This document shows positions 26,203 to 34,793 of a stretch of 64,000 nt of DNA, in pieces. The stretch covers positions 3,992,808 through 4,056,807 of the forward strand of contig NZ_CP009505.1 in NCBI RefSeq assembly GCF_000970045.1. Direction: 5' to 3'. Made by a program: the position numbers and the translations under genes. The notes beneath the pieces were generated by a model that worked only from the letters and a program-made list of their open reading frames with translations, made no database searches and had not been told where the DNA came from. This stretch comes from Methanosarcina sp. MTP4. GTDB lineage: Archaea; Halobacteriota; Methanosarcinia; Methanosarcinales; Methanosarcinaceae. Within the stretch, counting starts at the first letter, position 1. Every line of letters starts with the position of its first letter.

Positions 26203-26994
26203 ATGAAATCCTGGCTTCTTGATCTCATTTTCCTGTCAGACAAAAGAACGGAATTTCTTCTCCTGTTGAAAGAAGGCCCAAAAAGCGTCGACGAAGCTCT
26301 TGAAAAAATAGAGGTCAGACGGACATCATTGCTCCCCCAGATAAAAAAACTGAAAGAACAGAACCTGATAGTACAGGAAGAAAACAAATACTCCCTTTCC
26401 CTGCAGGGAAAAATAATTGTTGAAAAGATCCACCCTCTCCTGAATACCGTCAGAGTATTCGAAAAAGATACGGAATTCTGGATGAGAAGAAGACTTGATA
26501 CCATCCCTTATCCCTTTTTAAATAGAATAGAAGAAATTGGAGACTATCGACTGATTGAACCCGATCTGGGGCATGCCTTCGAACTAATCCCGGAATTTGT
26601 AGAGAATATCTCAAATTCAAACCGAGCTGTTATGTTTTTTTCATTCTTCCATCCTCAGATTCCAGAATTTTTCCTGAACCTTGCAAAAAAGGACATTGAA
26701 CTTTCCCTTATCATAAACAAACCGATCCTTGAAAGACTTGAAAAAGATTTCCGGGACGAAACCGCACAAATACTGGAAAAAGAAAACACAAGTATCTTCC
26801 TTTTTAATGACGAAGAAATTGAGACCCCTGCGGCAATAGCTGCTTCGGACAAAGTAATGTTTCTCGGGTTATTTGACAGGAACAGCAGATTTGACCGCCA
26901 GTATATAATAAATTCCAAACCTGAAGCCCTGCAGTGGGGAAAAGACCTTTTTTCATATTACGCAAAAATATCCGACAAACTTGAGTCAATATAA
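26203..26994 (+). CDS. FilR1/DUF1724-type winged-helix regulator (copy 2)
   Basis: 263 residues. Winged helix (about 1-75, RRTSLLPQIKKLKEQNLIV), linker, then the FilR1/DUF1724 sensor domain ending in FDRQYIINSKPEALQWGKDLFSYY. Highly similar to copy 3 immediately downstream (shared ISNSN, SDKxMxLGLF and RFDRQYII blocks), so they arose by tandem duplication. The ATG at 26203 follows GGAGGAGGAG, a very strong ribosome-binding site. Cytosolic one-component regulator; the ligand is unknown. Confidence 0.9.
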   Translation: MKSWLLDLIFLSDKRTEFLLLLKEGPKSVDEALEKIEVRRTSLLPQIKKLKEQNLIVQEENKYSLSLQGKIIVEKIHPLLNTVRVFEKDTEFWMRRRLDTIPYPFLNRIEEIGDYRLIEPDLGHAFELIPEFVENISNSNRAVMFFSFFHPQIPEFFLNLAKKDIELSLIINKPILERLEKDFRDETAQILEKENTSIFLFNDEEIETPAAIAASDKVMFLGLFDRNSRFDRQYIINSKPEALQWGKDLFSYYAKISDKLESI

Positions 26995-27149
26995 AAAGAT
27001 GTGAAAAGAAATAAAAAACAAAAAGAGATAAAAAACGGGCTTAAGTCATCCCATTCACATCCCACTCACATCCCACCCATCGTCCCACTCAAAACTTGGA
27101 TAGCCGACATTTTTTCAGATGACTGACATCCTGGCACATTGTACGCGGC

Positions 27150-27353
27150 ACATATGGCAGCTTACATACATTTTCAGGAGATTTGCCTAATGTTACCTAA
27201 CACTGGCCAATATATAGTCACGCCTTCATTTGATGCGACATAAATTGCTTTATTACAAATCGTTTTTTGTAGCATTAATTACGCTCGTGACTATACATCG
27301 CATCTACATCATATATATGCCAGTTTACATACGTTTCCGGAACATTGCCCAGG
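27150..27353. promoter_or_regulatory. Nested direct and inverted repeats before regulator copy 3
   Basis: Two imperfect ~40-bp direct repeats (27151-27192, 27311-27353; shared CATAYRYGCCAGYTTACATACRTTT-like pattern in parts) flank a 10-bp inverted repeat TATAGTCACG (27213-27222) / CGTGACTATA (27286-27295). The outer half-sites again read ATATAGT and ACTATAC. The rest of 26995-27515 shows no gene. Confidence 0.55.
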
Positions 27354-27515
27354 CCACCTCAAGAGAAACTTGTTTCAAAAGATTTCGAAATCTTTATGAT
27401 ATACATTAAATATCTGTAAAATAGATAGTGCATGCAGGAACCCCGGCATGCAAACGCCTATTTTAAATCCACTAAAAACTTAAAATAAGCTCGAAAACCC
27501 TGCTGGCGACCTGAA

Positions 27516-28310
27516 ATGAACCCCGGTCTACTTGATCTGATCTTATTTTCCGAGAAAAGAAAAGCATTTCTGCTACTCTTGAAAGAGGGACCCAGAAATA
27601 TTGATGAAATCCTGAAAGAGCTTCCGGATGTACCCAGGACATCCCTGCTCCCCCAGATAAAGAAATTGAAGGAGCAGAACCTGGTAATTCAGGAAGAGGG
27701 GATTTACCACCTTACAAATGTGGGTGAGATTATCGTCGAAAAGATGCAGCCTCTCCTGAATACTCTTAATGTGTTCGAAAAGAATGAAGAATTCTGGACA
27801 GATAGAAAGCTCGCCCCAATCCCGGCTCATCTCTTGAGAAGAATTAATGAGATAGGGAACTACTCCCTGATCGAACCCGACCTGAGTCATGCTTTTGAAC
27901 TGAACCCCGAATTCGTGAAGCAAGTTTCAAACTCAAACAGCCTCTACATGTTCCTTTCCTATTTCCACCCCCAACTTCCTTCTTTTTTCAAGGACCTCAC
28001 CGAAAAAGGGATTGAACTCTCCGTTGTCCTGAACGAATCCGTGCACTCAAGATTTGCAGAGGATTTCAAAAAAGAGGTGGAAGAATTTCTGAAAACGGGA
28101 CACGCCAGAGTTTTTAAATATGACAAAAATGAGATCGAAAGCCCCGCATTAATTGCAGTATCGGACAAAATAATGATCCTGGGACTGTTCAACGAAAGCG
28201 GAAGATTCGACCGCCAGTACATAATAAGCTTTGAACCCGGTGCCATAAAATGGGGAGAGGAACTCTTCAGATATTATATGGAAATTGCAAGCGAGGTCAA
28301 AACCCTGTAA
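27516..28310 (+). CDS. FilR1/DUF1724-type winged-helix regulator (copy 3)
   Basis: 264 residues, same two-domain layout as copies 1 and 2: winged helix with PRTSLLPQIKKLKEQNLVI and sensor domain with KIMILGLFNESGRFDRQYII. No strong ribosome-binding site is seen before the ATG at 27516. The 520-nt spacer between the two tandem regulators carries a complex repeat array, so each gene probably has its own promoter. It lies just upstream of the iron-uptake operon, but nothing in the sequence links it to iron. Confidence 0.9.
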   Translation: MNPGLLDLILFSEKRKAFLLLLKEGPRNIDEILKELPDVPRTSLLPQIKKLKEQNLVIQEEGIYHLTNVGEIIVEKMQPLLNTLNVFEKNEEFWTDRKLAPIPAHLLRRINEIGNYSLIEPDLSHAFELNPEFVKQVSNSNSLYMFLSYFHPQLPSFFKDLTEKGIELSVVLNESVHSRFAEDFKKEVEEFLKTGHARVFKYDKNEIESPALIAVSDKIMILGLFNESGRFDRQYIISFEPGAIKWGEELFRYYMEIASEVKTL

Positions 28311-28455
28311 GAAAACATGTAAGAAAATCTGAGAGATGTAGAGTAGCCGGATGATTCTTTTTTAGACATATTAATGGAACTATCCTGAGAGCCATGTTCC
28401 CTGCAATTGAGACTGTTTTTTCAAGTTTTTAATAGATATTATTAACAGCGCCAAT

Positions 28456-28510
28456 CTTAAATATTAGGTTGCCCTAAATCCGAATAGGAACAAAAGTTAG
28501 GCTGACCTAA
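28456..28510 (+). promoter_or_regulatory. feo promoter with two DtxR-type operators
   Basis: Two near-identical palindromes, TTAGGTTGCCCTAA (28464-28477) and TTAGGCTGACCTAA (28497-28510), have centres 33 bp apart, that is three helical turns. They match the TTAGGnnnnCCTAA boxes of DtxR-family iron repressors. A TATA-like CTTAAATATT (28456-28465) abuts the first box, so bound repressor would block initiation under iron excess. Confidence 0.85.
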
Positions 28511-28526
28511 ATAATGAAGGAGAATC

Positions 28527-30638
28527 ATGAAACTACCATTGATATGTCCTAAAAAAGATTGCTGCTGCCGGAACGCAGGATGTGAACCGGGAAACGCACT
28601 CCCGAAAATCGTCCTGGTCGGAAACCCGAACGTGGGAAAAAGTAGCCTCTTCAACTCCCTTTCCGAAAGTTACGCCGTGGTCTCCAACTACCCTGGCACA
28701 TCCGTGGAAATCACCCGGGGGAAGGGGGGGATAGGAAACGGGGAGTATGAAATTATCGATACCCCTGGAATGTATTCCCTGCATCCCATAAGCGAAGAAG
28801 AGCGAGTCTCGCAGCGGATGCTCTTAGGGGAAAAACCCTATGTATGCCTCCATGTGGTGGACGCCCGAAACCTAAGGCGCATGCTTCCCTTGACAGTGCA
28901 GCTTCTCGAAGCCGGGCTCCCCCTGATCCTGGTCCTGAACATGATGGATGAGGCAGAAGATAGGGGGATTGAAATTGACAGGACAAAACTCAGCCGGATA
29001 CTCGGAGTCCCCGTGATCGGCACGGTCTCCAGTGAAGGGAGAGGCATTGAGGAGCTTAAAACCGAAATTGCGGATTTCAAATCTTCCGAAAACGTGCCGA
29101 AAATAGAGTACGGAAAAAACATTGACCCATACCTTGAGGAAATTGAAAAAAGACTGGAAGAGGAAGGGGATCCCGGGATCTCAAAACGAGCCTTCGCCCT
29201 CCTGCTGCTCCAGGAAGACCTTACAGCCCTTGAAAAAGTGAGCGAAAAAGAGGAAAATGGCAGCTGCGGATGTGAAAACAGGAGTTCTTGCGGACTCAGG
29301 TCCATAGCAGGAGAAGCCTCAAAGCAGGCAGATTCCCCCCTTGCATACCTGATCACCCTGAAGCGCCAGGCCTACGTAAACGAGATCGTGGAACAGGTTA
29401 TGCCTTATACAGATTCAGAGGAGACAGAAGGCCCGGGCAGAAGGAAAGAAAAGTCCGAAGTTGCGGCAAGGAAAGCAAAGGTCGGGGCAAAAAAAATCGC
29501 TCTTGCCGAGAACATTGACAGCATACTCACCCACCCGGTCCTGGGCATCCCGGTACTTTTCCTGATCCTGTACTTCGGGTTCTACCGTTTCGTCGGGGTC
29601 TTTGCGGCCGGAACCGTGGTTGACTTCCTGGAAAATACGGTATTTGGTGCCCACATAAACCCCTGGGTAAGCGCCCAGTTCACCGCACTTGTGCCCTACC
29701 CGCTGCTGCAGGACCTCTTTGTGGGGGAATACGGAATCATTACCCAGGCAGTGACCTATGCTATTGCCCTCATCCTTCCGATCGTGGGGGCTTTTTTCCT
29801 TGTGTTTTCAATTATTGAAGACACGGGATACCTCCCGCGGCTGGCCCTCCTCGTGGACGGCATGTTCAAGAAAATAGGGCTCAGTGGAAGGGCGGTGATC
29901 CCAATGGTCCTGGGCTTTGGCTGTTCCACCATGGCCACGATGGTCACGCGGACCCTGGAAACCAGAAGGGAGAAACTAATTTCAACCGTCCTGCTCGCCC
30001 TGGCAATCCCCTGCTCGGCCCAGCTCGGGATCATCCTCTCAATCCTCTCCGGAAACCCAAAAGGACTGCTGATCTGGGCAGGCGTGATCATTCTGGAGTT
30101 TCTCTTCATAGGTTACCTAGCTGCAAAAGTCCTGCCTGGCAGAAATCCCACTTTCATCCTCGAGCTCCCCCCTCTCAGGAGGCCCAGGCTATCTAGCATA
30201 GCCGTGAAGACCTACTCCAGGATGCACTGGTACTTCCTGGAAGTCCTGCCCCTGTTTGTCCTGGCAAGCGTCCTGATCTGGATCGGCAGGCTTACAGGGC
30301 TCTTTGAACTTGCCCTGAAAGCCATGGAATATCCCACACAATGGATCGGCCTGCCCGCTGACGCAGCAACGGTCTTCCTTTTCGGCTTTTTCAGGCGGGA
30401 TTTCGGGGCAGCCGGGCTCTACGGGATGCATGATTCGGGATTACTAACAGGCGTGCAGCTTGTGGTGGCGGCAGTCACCCTGACCCTCTTCATGCCCTGC
30501 ATTGCCCAGTTCATGATGACCGTAAAAGAAAGGGGGCTGAAAACCGCCCTTGCAATCTCGGGCTTCATCTTCCCTTCGGCTTTCCTTGTCGGCTTTATTG
30601 TAAGCAACATGCTAGGTGCCCTGGGGGTGGTCCTGTGA
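28527..30638 (+). CDS. feoB: Ferrous iron transporter FeoB
   Basis: Inner-membrane Fe(II) importer, 703 residues. N-terminal G domain: G1 GNPNVGKS (32-39), G3 DTPG (78-81), G4 NMMD (137-140, the usual FeoB variant of NKxD). The membrane part from about residue 320 has two Gate motifs, including VLGFGCSTMATM with the conserved cysteine and IPCSAQLGII. Unusual are the cysteine-rich N-terminus (C7, C12-C14, C19) and a second cluster (SCGCENRSSCG near 250) in the spacer before the membrane region. The ATG follows GAAGGAGAATC. It overlaps the next small gene (stop TGA inside GTGA) and heads a three-gene operon. Confidence 0.97.
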   Translation: MKLPLICPKKDCCCRNAGCEPGNALPKIVLVGNPNVGKSSLFNSLSESYAVVSNYPGTSVEITRGKGGIGNGEYEIIDTPGMYSLHPISEEERVSQRMLLGEKPYVCLHVVDARNLRRMLPLTVQLLEAGLPLILVLNMMDEAEDRGIEIDRTKLSRILGVPVIGTVSSEGRGIEELKTEIADFKSSENVPKIEYGKNIDPYLEEIEKRLEEEGDPGISKRAFALLLLQEDLTALEKVSEKEENGSCGCENRSSCGLRSIAGEASKQADSPLAYLITLKRQAYVNEIVEQVMPYTDSEETEGPGRRKEKSEVAARKAKVGAKKIALAENIDSILTHPVLGIPVLFLILYFGFYRFVGVFAAGTVVDFLENTVFGAHINPWVSAQFTALVPYPLLQDLFVGEYGIITQAVTYAIALILPIVGAFFLVFSIIEDTGYLPRLALLVDGMFKKIGLSGRAVIPMVLGFGCSTMATMVTRTLETRREKLISTVLLALAIPCSAQLGIILSILSGNPKGLLIWAGVIILEFLFIGYLAAKVLPGRNPTFILELPPLRRPRLSSIAVKTYSRMHWYFLEVLPLFVLASVLIWIGRLTGLFELALKAMEYPTQWIGLPADAATVFLFGFFRRDFGAAGLYGMHDSGLLTGVQLVVAAVTLTLFMPCIAQFMMTVKERGLKTALAISGFIFPSAFLVGFIVSNMLGALGVVL

Positions 30639-30799
30639 ACTGCCCCCTCTGCGGTTACAAGTTTTCAAAAGCCAGAGAAACGAAATGTACCGGCTGCGGG
30701 AAACTTCACAGCTGCAACAAGCAGTGCTGCCCCAGCTGCGGGTATGAGCTTGTCAAAGAAACAAAGGTAATAAAACTCATAAGGAGCCTGTTCAAATGA
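30635..30799 (+). CDS. 54-residue double zinc-ribbon protein between feoB and feoA
   Basis: Begins with GTG at 30635, overlapping the feoB stop by 4 nt (GTGA), and ends in TGA at 30797-30799, overlapping the feoA ATG (ATGA). The product starts MNCPLCGYKFSK, continues with CTGCGK and CNKQCCPSCG, and has nine cysteines, enough for two zinc-ribbon or rubredoxin-like metal sites. It ends in a basic tail. Translational coupling on both sides argues that it is a genuine gene working with FeoAB, perhaps as an accessory in the place of FeoC; that role is inference. No known family name is assigned. Confidence 0.85.
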   Translation: MNCPLCGYKFSKARETKCTGCGKLHSCNKQCCPSCGYELVKETKVIKLIRSLFK

Positions 30800-31071
30800 A
30801 AACTAAAAGTGCACTTATTTCCCCCGTGGAAAGTTTCAGGATGAAAACCGGAAACACCCCTCTCTCCTCAATGGAACCTGCAAAAAGAGGCAAAATCTCC
30901 CACCTGGAAACGAAAAACCCGGGAATTTTGCAAAAACTGATGGCAATGGGAGTCCTGCCCGGAATGCCCGTAACCCTGCTCCGGCGCACGCCCTCTTTCC
31001 TCTTTGAAGTAGACCAGACCCGGTACGCCGTGGACAGGGAAATAGCGGACCATATTTTTGTAAGCTGCTGA
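30796..31071 (+). CDS. feoA: FeoA domain protein
   Basis: 91 residues. The C-terminal ~75 residues form the SH3-like FeoA domain (LMAMGVLPGMPVTLLRRTPSFLFEVDQTRYAVDREIADHIFV), which interacts with FeoB and is needed for iron uptake. The order feoB - zinc ribbon - feoA, with ATGA overlaps, is the reverse of the usual feoA-feoB. The N-terminal ~20 residues are less conserved. It shares the DtxR-box promoter upstream of feoB. Confidence 0.93.
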   Translation: MKTKSALISPVESFRMKTGNTPLSSMEPAKRGKISHLETKNPGILQKLMAMGVLPGMPVTLLRRTPSFLFEVDQTRYAVDREIADHIFVSC

Positions 31072-31078
31072 CACGAAA

Positions 31079-31198
31079 AAAAGAAAGAAGGGAAAAAGGA
31101 AGAAGAAAAGGAAGAAGAAAAGGAAGAAGAAAAGGAAGAAGAAAAGGAAGAAGAAAAGGAAGAAGAAAAGGAAGAAGAAAAGGAGGAGAAAGAAAGGG
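31079..31198. repeat. 12-bp purine tandem repeat
   Basis: About nine units of GAAGAAGAAAAG between the convergent feoA and moaB genes. Purely A/G on the plus strand, it may form unusual DNA or a weak terminator. Confidence 0.9.
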
Positions 31199-31206
31199 CG
31201 GAAGAA

Positions 31207-31746
31207 TTATTCTCCCACATGCCTGACAATATGTCCGGCTTCCGGGACAATGATCCCTGAGAGAGCCAGTTTCACGGCATTGGGAGAACCCGGGAGGCAG
31301 AATACCGCTTTTCCCCGGATAACCCCTGCAGAGGCCCGGGTAAGGATAACTGCAGTCCCGATCTCTTCGAGACTTTTGTACCTGAAAAGTTCCCCGAAAC
31401 CAGGGATATCCTTTTCGAAAAGAGGTGAGATGGATTCGATTGTCACGTCTCCTGAGGTCAGGCCCGTACCCCCGCTGGTGATCACGATGTCTACAGGGCT
31501 GGAAAGGGCGGAGTTTACGGCTCCTGAGATCGCGTGTTCCTCATCGGGGACAAGCCTGTAGAAAGCCACGGCATGGCCACTCGCACTGAGGAGGTCATAC
31601 ATTGCCTTCCCGGAGAGGTCCTCAGCCTCTTCAGGAGACCCAACGTTTCCGAATTTTTCAGCTCTTGAAGTCGAAATCGTGATTATTGCGAAAGAATAAG
31701 ACTTTCCTGTATCTCTTTTGTGAATTTCGGGTGTTGATCCTTTCAT
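31207..31746 (-). CDS. moaB: Molybdenum cofactor protein MoaB/Mog family
   Basis: Adenylylates molybdopterin before metal insertion. About 179 residues from the ATG at 31746 (MKGSTPEIHK), which has GGAGG 11 nt upstream; the frame is open for 20 more residues. Motifs: VITSGGTGLTSGDVTIES (MPT/ATP-binding loop), the ELFRYKSLEEIGTAVILTRASAGV segment and the AVFCLPGSPNAVKLAL end, all standard. It could serve Mo/W enzymes such as formylmethanofuran or formate dehydrogenase, consistent with fdhD at the other edge of the window. Confidence 0.93.
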   Translation of the reverse strand: MKGSTPEIHKRDTGKSYSFAIITISTSRAEKFGNVGSPEEAEDLSGKAMYDLLSASGHAVAFYRLVPDEEHAISGAVNSALSSPVDIVITSGGTGLTSGDVTIESISPLFEKDIPGFGELFRYKSLEEIGTAVILTRASAGVIRGKAVFCLPGSPNAVKLALSGIIVPEAGHIVRHVGE

Positions 31747-31917
31747 TCGAATCCAAGCCTCCATATTCAAACTGTTTCTAGTAAATCCATTAATCCGAAT
31801 TTTCAATTCAAATTTTTTAATCCAGATTCTTTACAGTGCAGCAAATCGTCCCATTTTCCGGTTTATCCCGCTTATGCGCCCTATACTTTAATAATTTATC
31901 AGCCCCATTGCTCAGGT

Positions 31918-33051
31918 ATGCGTATACTTGCAGCGGACATAGGAACGGGAACGCAGGACATCCTGCTTTTCGATTCCGAAAAAGAGATGGAAAACAGCCT
32001 GCTCATGGTCATGCCCTCCCCGACACAGGTCATTGCGGAAAAAGTTATGGAAGCAACGCAAACCGGAAAGGACATAGTATTTACCGGGACCATCATGGGC
32101 GGAGGGCCTTCGGGAAGGGCTGTAAAGGCTCACCTGCAGGCAGGTTTTCTGGTATATGCAACAGAGAGGGCTGCCCTGACGATCCACGACAACCTTGAGA
32201 AAGTGAAAGCTTTCGGGGTCCGGATAGTTTCCGAAGAGGAGGCAAAAGAACTCACCGCCTCCGGGAGTGCTGTAGAAATCGTCATGCGGGATTTTGACCC
32301 TGAAGCGGTCTCGAAAGCCCTGTCAGGCTTTGGGGTTACGGTTCCGGAAAAACTCGCAGTGGCAGTGCAGGACCACGGGAACGCCCCTGATAAAAGTAAC
32401 AGGGTGTACCGCTTTGAACTGTTCAGGGAATTCATCGAGAAGGGAGGGGAACTTGAGTGCTTCGTGTACATGGCAGAGGAAATCCCACCGGCCTTCACCC
32501 GCATGAAAGCCCAGGCTGACTCCCTCTTGAAAACAACCCTGAGAGCAGAGGGTGCCCCGGAAATTAAGGCTGTATTCATGGACACCGGGCCTGCAGCGAT
32601 TTTTGGGGCACTCACGGACCCTGTAGCCAGGCAGCCCTCAATTGTGGTGAACATCGGAAACGGACACACTCTCGGAGCCCTCGTGCTTGAGAACAGGATT
32701 ACTGCCCTCTTCGAACACCACAGTTCCCGCATGAACCCTGAAAAATTGCAGGATTACATAATCAGGCTTGCCGATGGGAGCCTTGGTTTTGACGAGGTCT
32801 TTGAAGATGGGGGGCACGGAGCGTACATAAAGGAAGCCACGGGCTTTTCCAGCGTCCGTTCGGTCGTGGTTACGGGGCCGAAGCGGGGAATGCTCGAAAA
32901 ACTTCCCGAAAAAGAAATCCGGCCTGAGATTCTGGAAAAGCTGCATTTTGCAGCACCTTTCGGGAGCATGATGCTCTCGGGCTGTTTCGGGTTACTTGCA
33001 GGATTTTTTAAGAAATACCCGGAAACATCAATAAAACTTATAAACCCCTAA
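31918..33051 (+). CDS. DUF1786 protein, ASKHA-like
   Basis: 377 residues. The start RILAADIGTGTQDILLFD resembles the phosphate-1 loop of the actin/hexokinase/Hsp70 superfamily, and SIVVNIGNGHTLGALV the phosphate-2 loop, so an ATP-dependent role is possible. DUF1786 members are sometimes labelled 'putative pyruvate formate-lyase activating enzyme', but no radical-SAM motif is present, and I do not support that name. Divergent from moaB. Function unknown. Confidence 0.85.
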   Translation: MRILAADIGTGTQDILLFDSEKEMENSLLMVMPSPTQVIAEKVMEATQTGKDIVFTGTIMGGGPSGRAVKAHLQAGFLVYATERAALTIHDNLEKVKAFGVRIVSEEEAKELTASGSAVEIVMRDFDPEAVSKALSGFGVTVPEKLAVAVQDHGNAPDKSNRVYRFELFREFIEKGGELECFVYMAEEIPPAFTRMKAQADSLLKTTLRAEGAPEIKAVFMDTGPAAIFGALTDPVARQPSIVVNIGNGHTLGALVLENRITALFEHHSSRMNPEKLQDYIIRLADGSLGFDEVFEDGGHGAYIKEATGFSSVRSVVVTGPKRGMLEKLPEKEIRPEILEKLHFAAPFGSMMLSGCFGLLAGFFKKYPETSIKLINP

Positions 33052-33081
33052 GTACTAGGGAGTAAGTCACCTAAGCCCGGA

Positions 33082-33190
33082 ATATATAAAAATTCAGGGG
33101 CAAATGTCAGGTCCGGAACCCCCGTAGGGCCCGGGAAAACAAAGGGCGAAAAGGAAACTTTCTGACATGACCGGGCGGAGAACCGGTTAC
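33082..33190 (+). ncRNA. Candidate structured RNA or leader upstream of L10e
   Basis: After a TATA-like ATATATAAA (33082-33090) lie: outer arms ATGTCAG (33104-33110) and CTGACAT (33162-33168); an inner TCC/GG...CC/GGA hairpin with a CCC-GGG tip (33112-33136); and a second perfect hairpin ACCGG (33170-33174) / CCGGT (33183-33187). The region is GC-rich in an AT-rich spacer. It could be an independent sRNA or the 5' part of a long L10e leader (ATG at 33418). The identity is not recognised. The remainder (33191-33417) is AT-rich with no gene. Confidence 0.5.
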
Positions 33191-33417
33191 AGATAAATGT
33201 AAATACAGGCAAGTATCTCTATATGCACATCTCTCCATGCCTGTATGCGCATCCCATATGTGCGCACTCTACGCCGGACGGTTCTTTGCAGGCATTATAC
33301 AAATAATCCTAATTGTAGCAATTGCAAACTATTCCGTTGCAAAAAATTACAATCAAAATCAATTAAAATTAGAATCAATTACAATCAAAATCATCATCTT
33401 TCAGGAGATTTAAGCTA

Positions 33418-33939
33418 ATGGTAAGAAAGCCAGCAAGTATGTACAGGAACGTAAAGCAGCGCTCCTTTACCAGAAGAAAGTACATGGGCGGTGTCCCCGG
33501 AAGTCAGGTTATTCACTACGACATGGGAAACAAGTCAAACACCGATTTCCCGGTAAGGATTTCCCTGGTCTCAGAAGAGAAATGCCAGATCAGGCACACT
33601 GCTCTTGAAGCAGCCCGTATCACTGCAAACAGGCACCTGGTCTCAGCAGTCGGAAGGCTGGGTTACTACATGAAGCTCCGGGTTTACCCCCACGAAGTAC
33701 TCAGGGAAAACAAGCAGGCAACAGGCGCTGGTGCTGACCGTGTGTCCAGTGGAATGCGTGGAGCATACGGGAAGAACGTCGGGACCGCAGCAAGGGTAAG
33801 TTCCATGCAGAAGATCTTCACCGTGGCTGTGGAGAAGGAAAACTTCGAGGCCGCAAAAGACGCACTCTGGCATGCAGGCCAGAAACTTCCGACTCCTGTC
33901 AGGATCGTCGTCGACAAGGGCGCCGAACTGATCCAGTAA
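33418..33939 (+). CDS. rpl10e: 50S ribosomal protein L10e (uL16 family)
   Basis: 173 residues, the normal length for archaeal L10e/uL16, which sits near the peptidyl-transferase centre and tRNA accommodation corridor. Signatures: start [51 protein letters not shown], and [12 protein letters not shown]. The ATG at 33418 follows AGGAGATTTAAGCTA. The aIF2-beta gene follows 90 nt later on the same strand, suggesting a small translation operon. Confidence 0.98.
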   Translation: MVRKPASMYRNVKQRSFTRRKYMGGVPGSQVIHYDMGNKSNTDFPVRISLVSEEKCQIRHTALEAARITANRHLVSAVGRLGYYMKLRVYPHEVLRENKQATGAGADRVSSGMRGAYGKNVGTAARVSSMQKIFTVAVEKENFEAAKDALWHAGQKLPTPVRIVVDKGAELIQ

Positions 33940-34029
33940 GTGGATTTCAGGTTATAAAGCACCCGAAAATGGAATTTCAAATGACCGAAGGAGCAGTTGA
34001 AAACTGCAAACAGATAAGGAAGTATAAAC

Positions 34030-34638
34030 ATGTATGATTACGAAGAGCTCCTGGACCGTGCGATTGCCAAGTTACCGGATATCGAGACCACCGACGCTCG
34101 ATTCGTAATCCCCGAACCTAGAACCTTTTCCGAAGGTAAAGCCACGATCCTGGACAACTTTGGAAACATTGCCGATATCCTGAACCGGGACCCTGACCAC
34201 CTTATGAAATACCTTACAAGGGAACTGGGAACCGCAGGAAAGATCGAAGGCTCCCGTGCAGTCTTCCAGGGCAGGTTCACAAGGACCCAGCTTGCGGATA
34301 ACATCCAGGCTTACGTGGACGAGTACGTCATGTGCTCGGAATGCGGACGTCCTGACACCCAGCTCGTCCGGGTGGACCGGGTACTCATCCTGAAGTGTTC
34401 CGCATGCGGTGCCCACAGGCCTGTCAAAAAGAGAAAGATTACCCAGACCGAAGTAAGGGAAGCAATCGAGGAAGGGGGAGTCTACGAATTCAGGATCGAT
34501 GCAGTGGGTTCCAAAGGCGACGGGATCGCAAAGGTGGACAGGTACACAATTTTCGTACCCGGTGCCTCAAAAGGCGATGTGGTCAAGGTAAAGATCAAGA
34601 AAATCAGCGGAAACCTCGCCTTCTCCGAGAGGGCTTGA
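34030..34638 (+). CDS. eif2b: Translation initiation factor aIF2-beta fused to a TRAM domain
   Basis: Beta subunit of archaeal aIF2, which brings initiator tRNA to the small ribosomal subunit. 202 residues: N-terminal helix, core domain ([24 protein letters not shown]) and zinc ribbon CSEC...CSAC (about 105-130). An additional ~60-residue C-terminal TRAM domain ([21 protein letters not shown]...VKVKIKKI) probably adds RNA contacts. The family core is about 135-140 residues, so this is a fusion. The ATG follows AAGGAAGTATAAAC. Confidence 0.95.
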   Translation: MYDYEELLDRAIAKLPDIETTDARFVIPEPRTFSEGKATILDNFGNIADILNRDPDHLMKYLTRELGTAGKIEGSRAVFQGRFTRTQLADNIQAYVDEYVMCSECGRPDTQLVRVDRVLILKCSACGAHRPVKKRKITQTEVREAIEEGGVYEFRIDAVGSKGDGIAKVDRYTIFVPGASKGDVVKVKIKKISGNLAFSERA

Positions 34639-34793
34639 GGTTTAGCATTTCTTTACGGGAACTTTCGGGAAAGAGATTTCCGGGCAACCGGACTACGGAA
34701 AGTTCTCGCAAAAACTTCTTTTTAGATTCTTGAAATCCGGCTGGTTTTTAAATCCGGGGATTAGACTTAAGCATCTTAATTTTATTTTTAAAA

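Noticed and set aside
31079-31198. Coding sequence in the purine repeat between feoA and moaB
   Set aside because: The open frames consist only of Lys/Glu or Phe/Ser repeats from a 12-bp tandem unit.
31918-33051. Pyruvate formate-lyase activating enzyme (common label for DUF1786)
   Set aside because: No CxxxCxxC motif; the sequence looks like an ASKHA-type fold instead.
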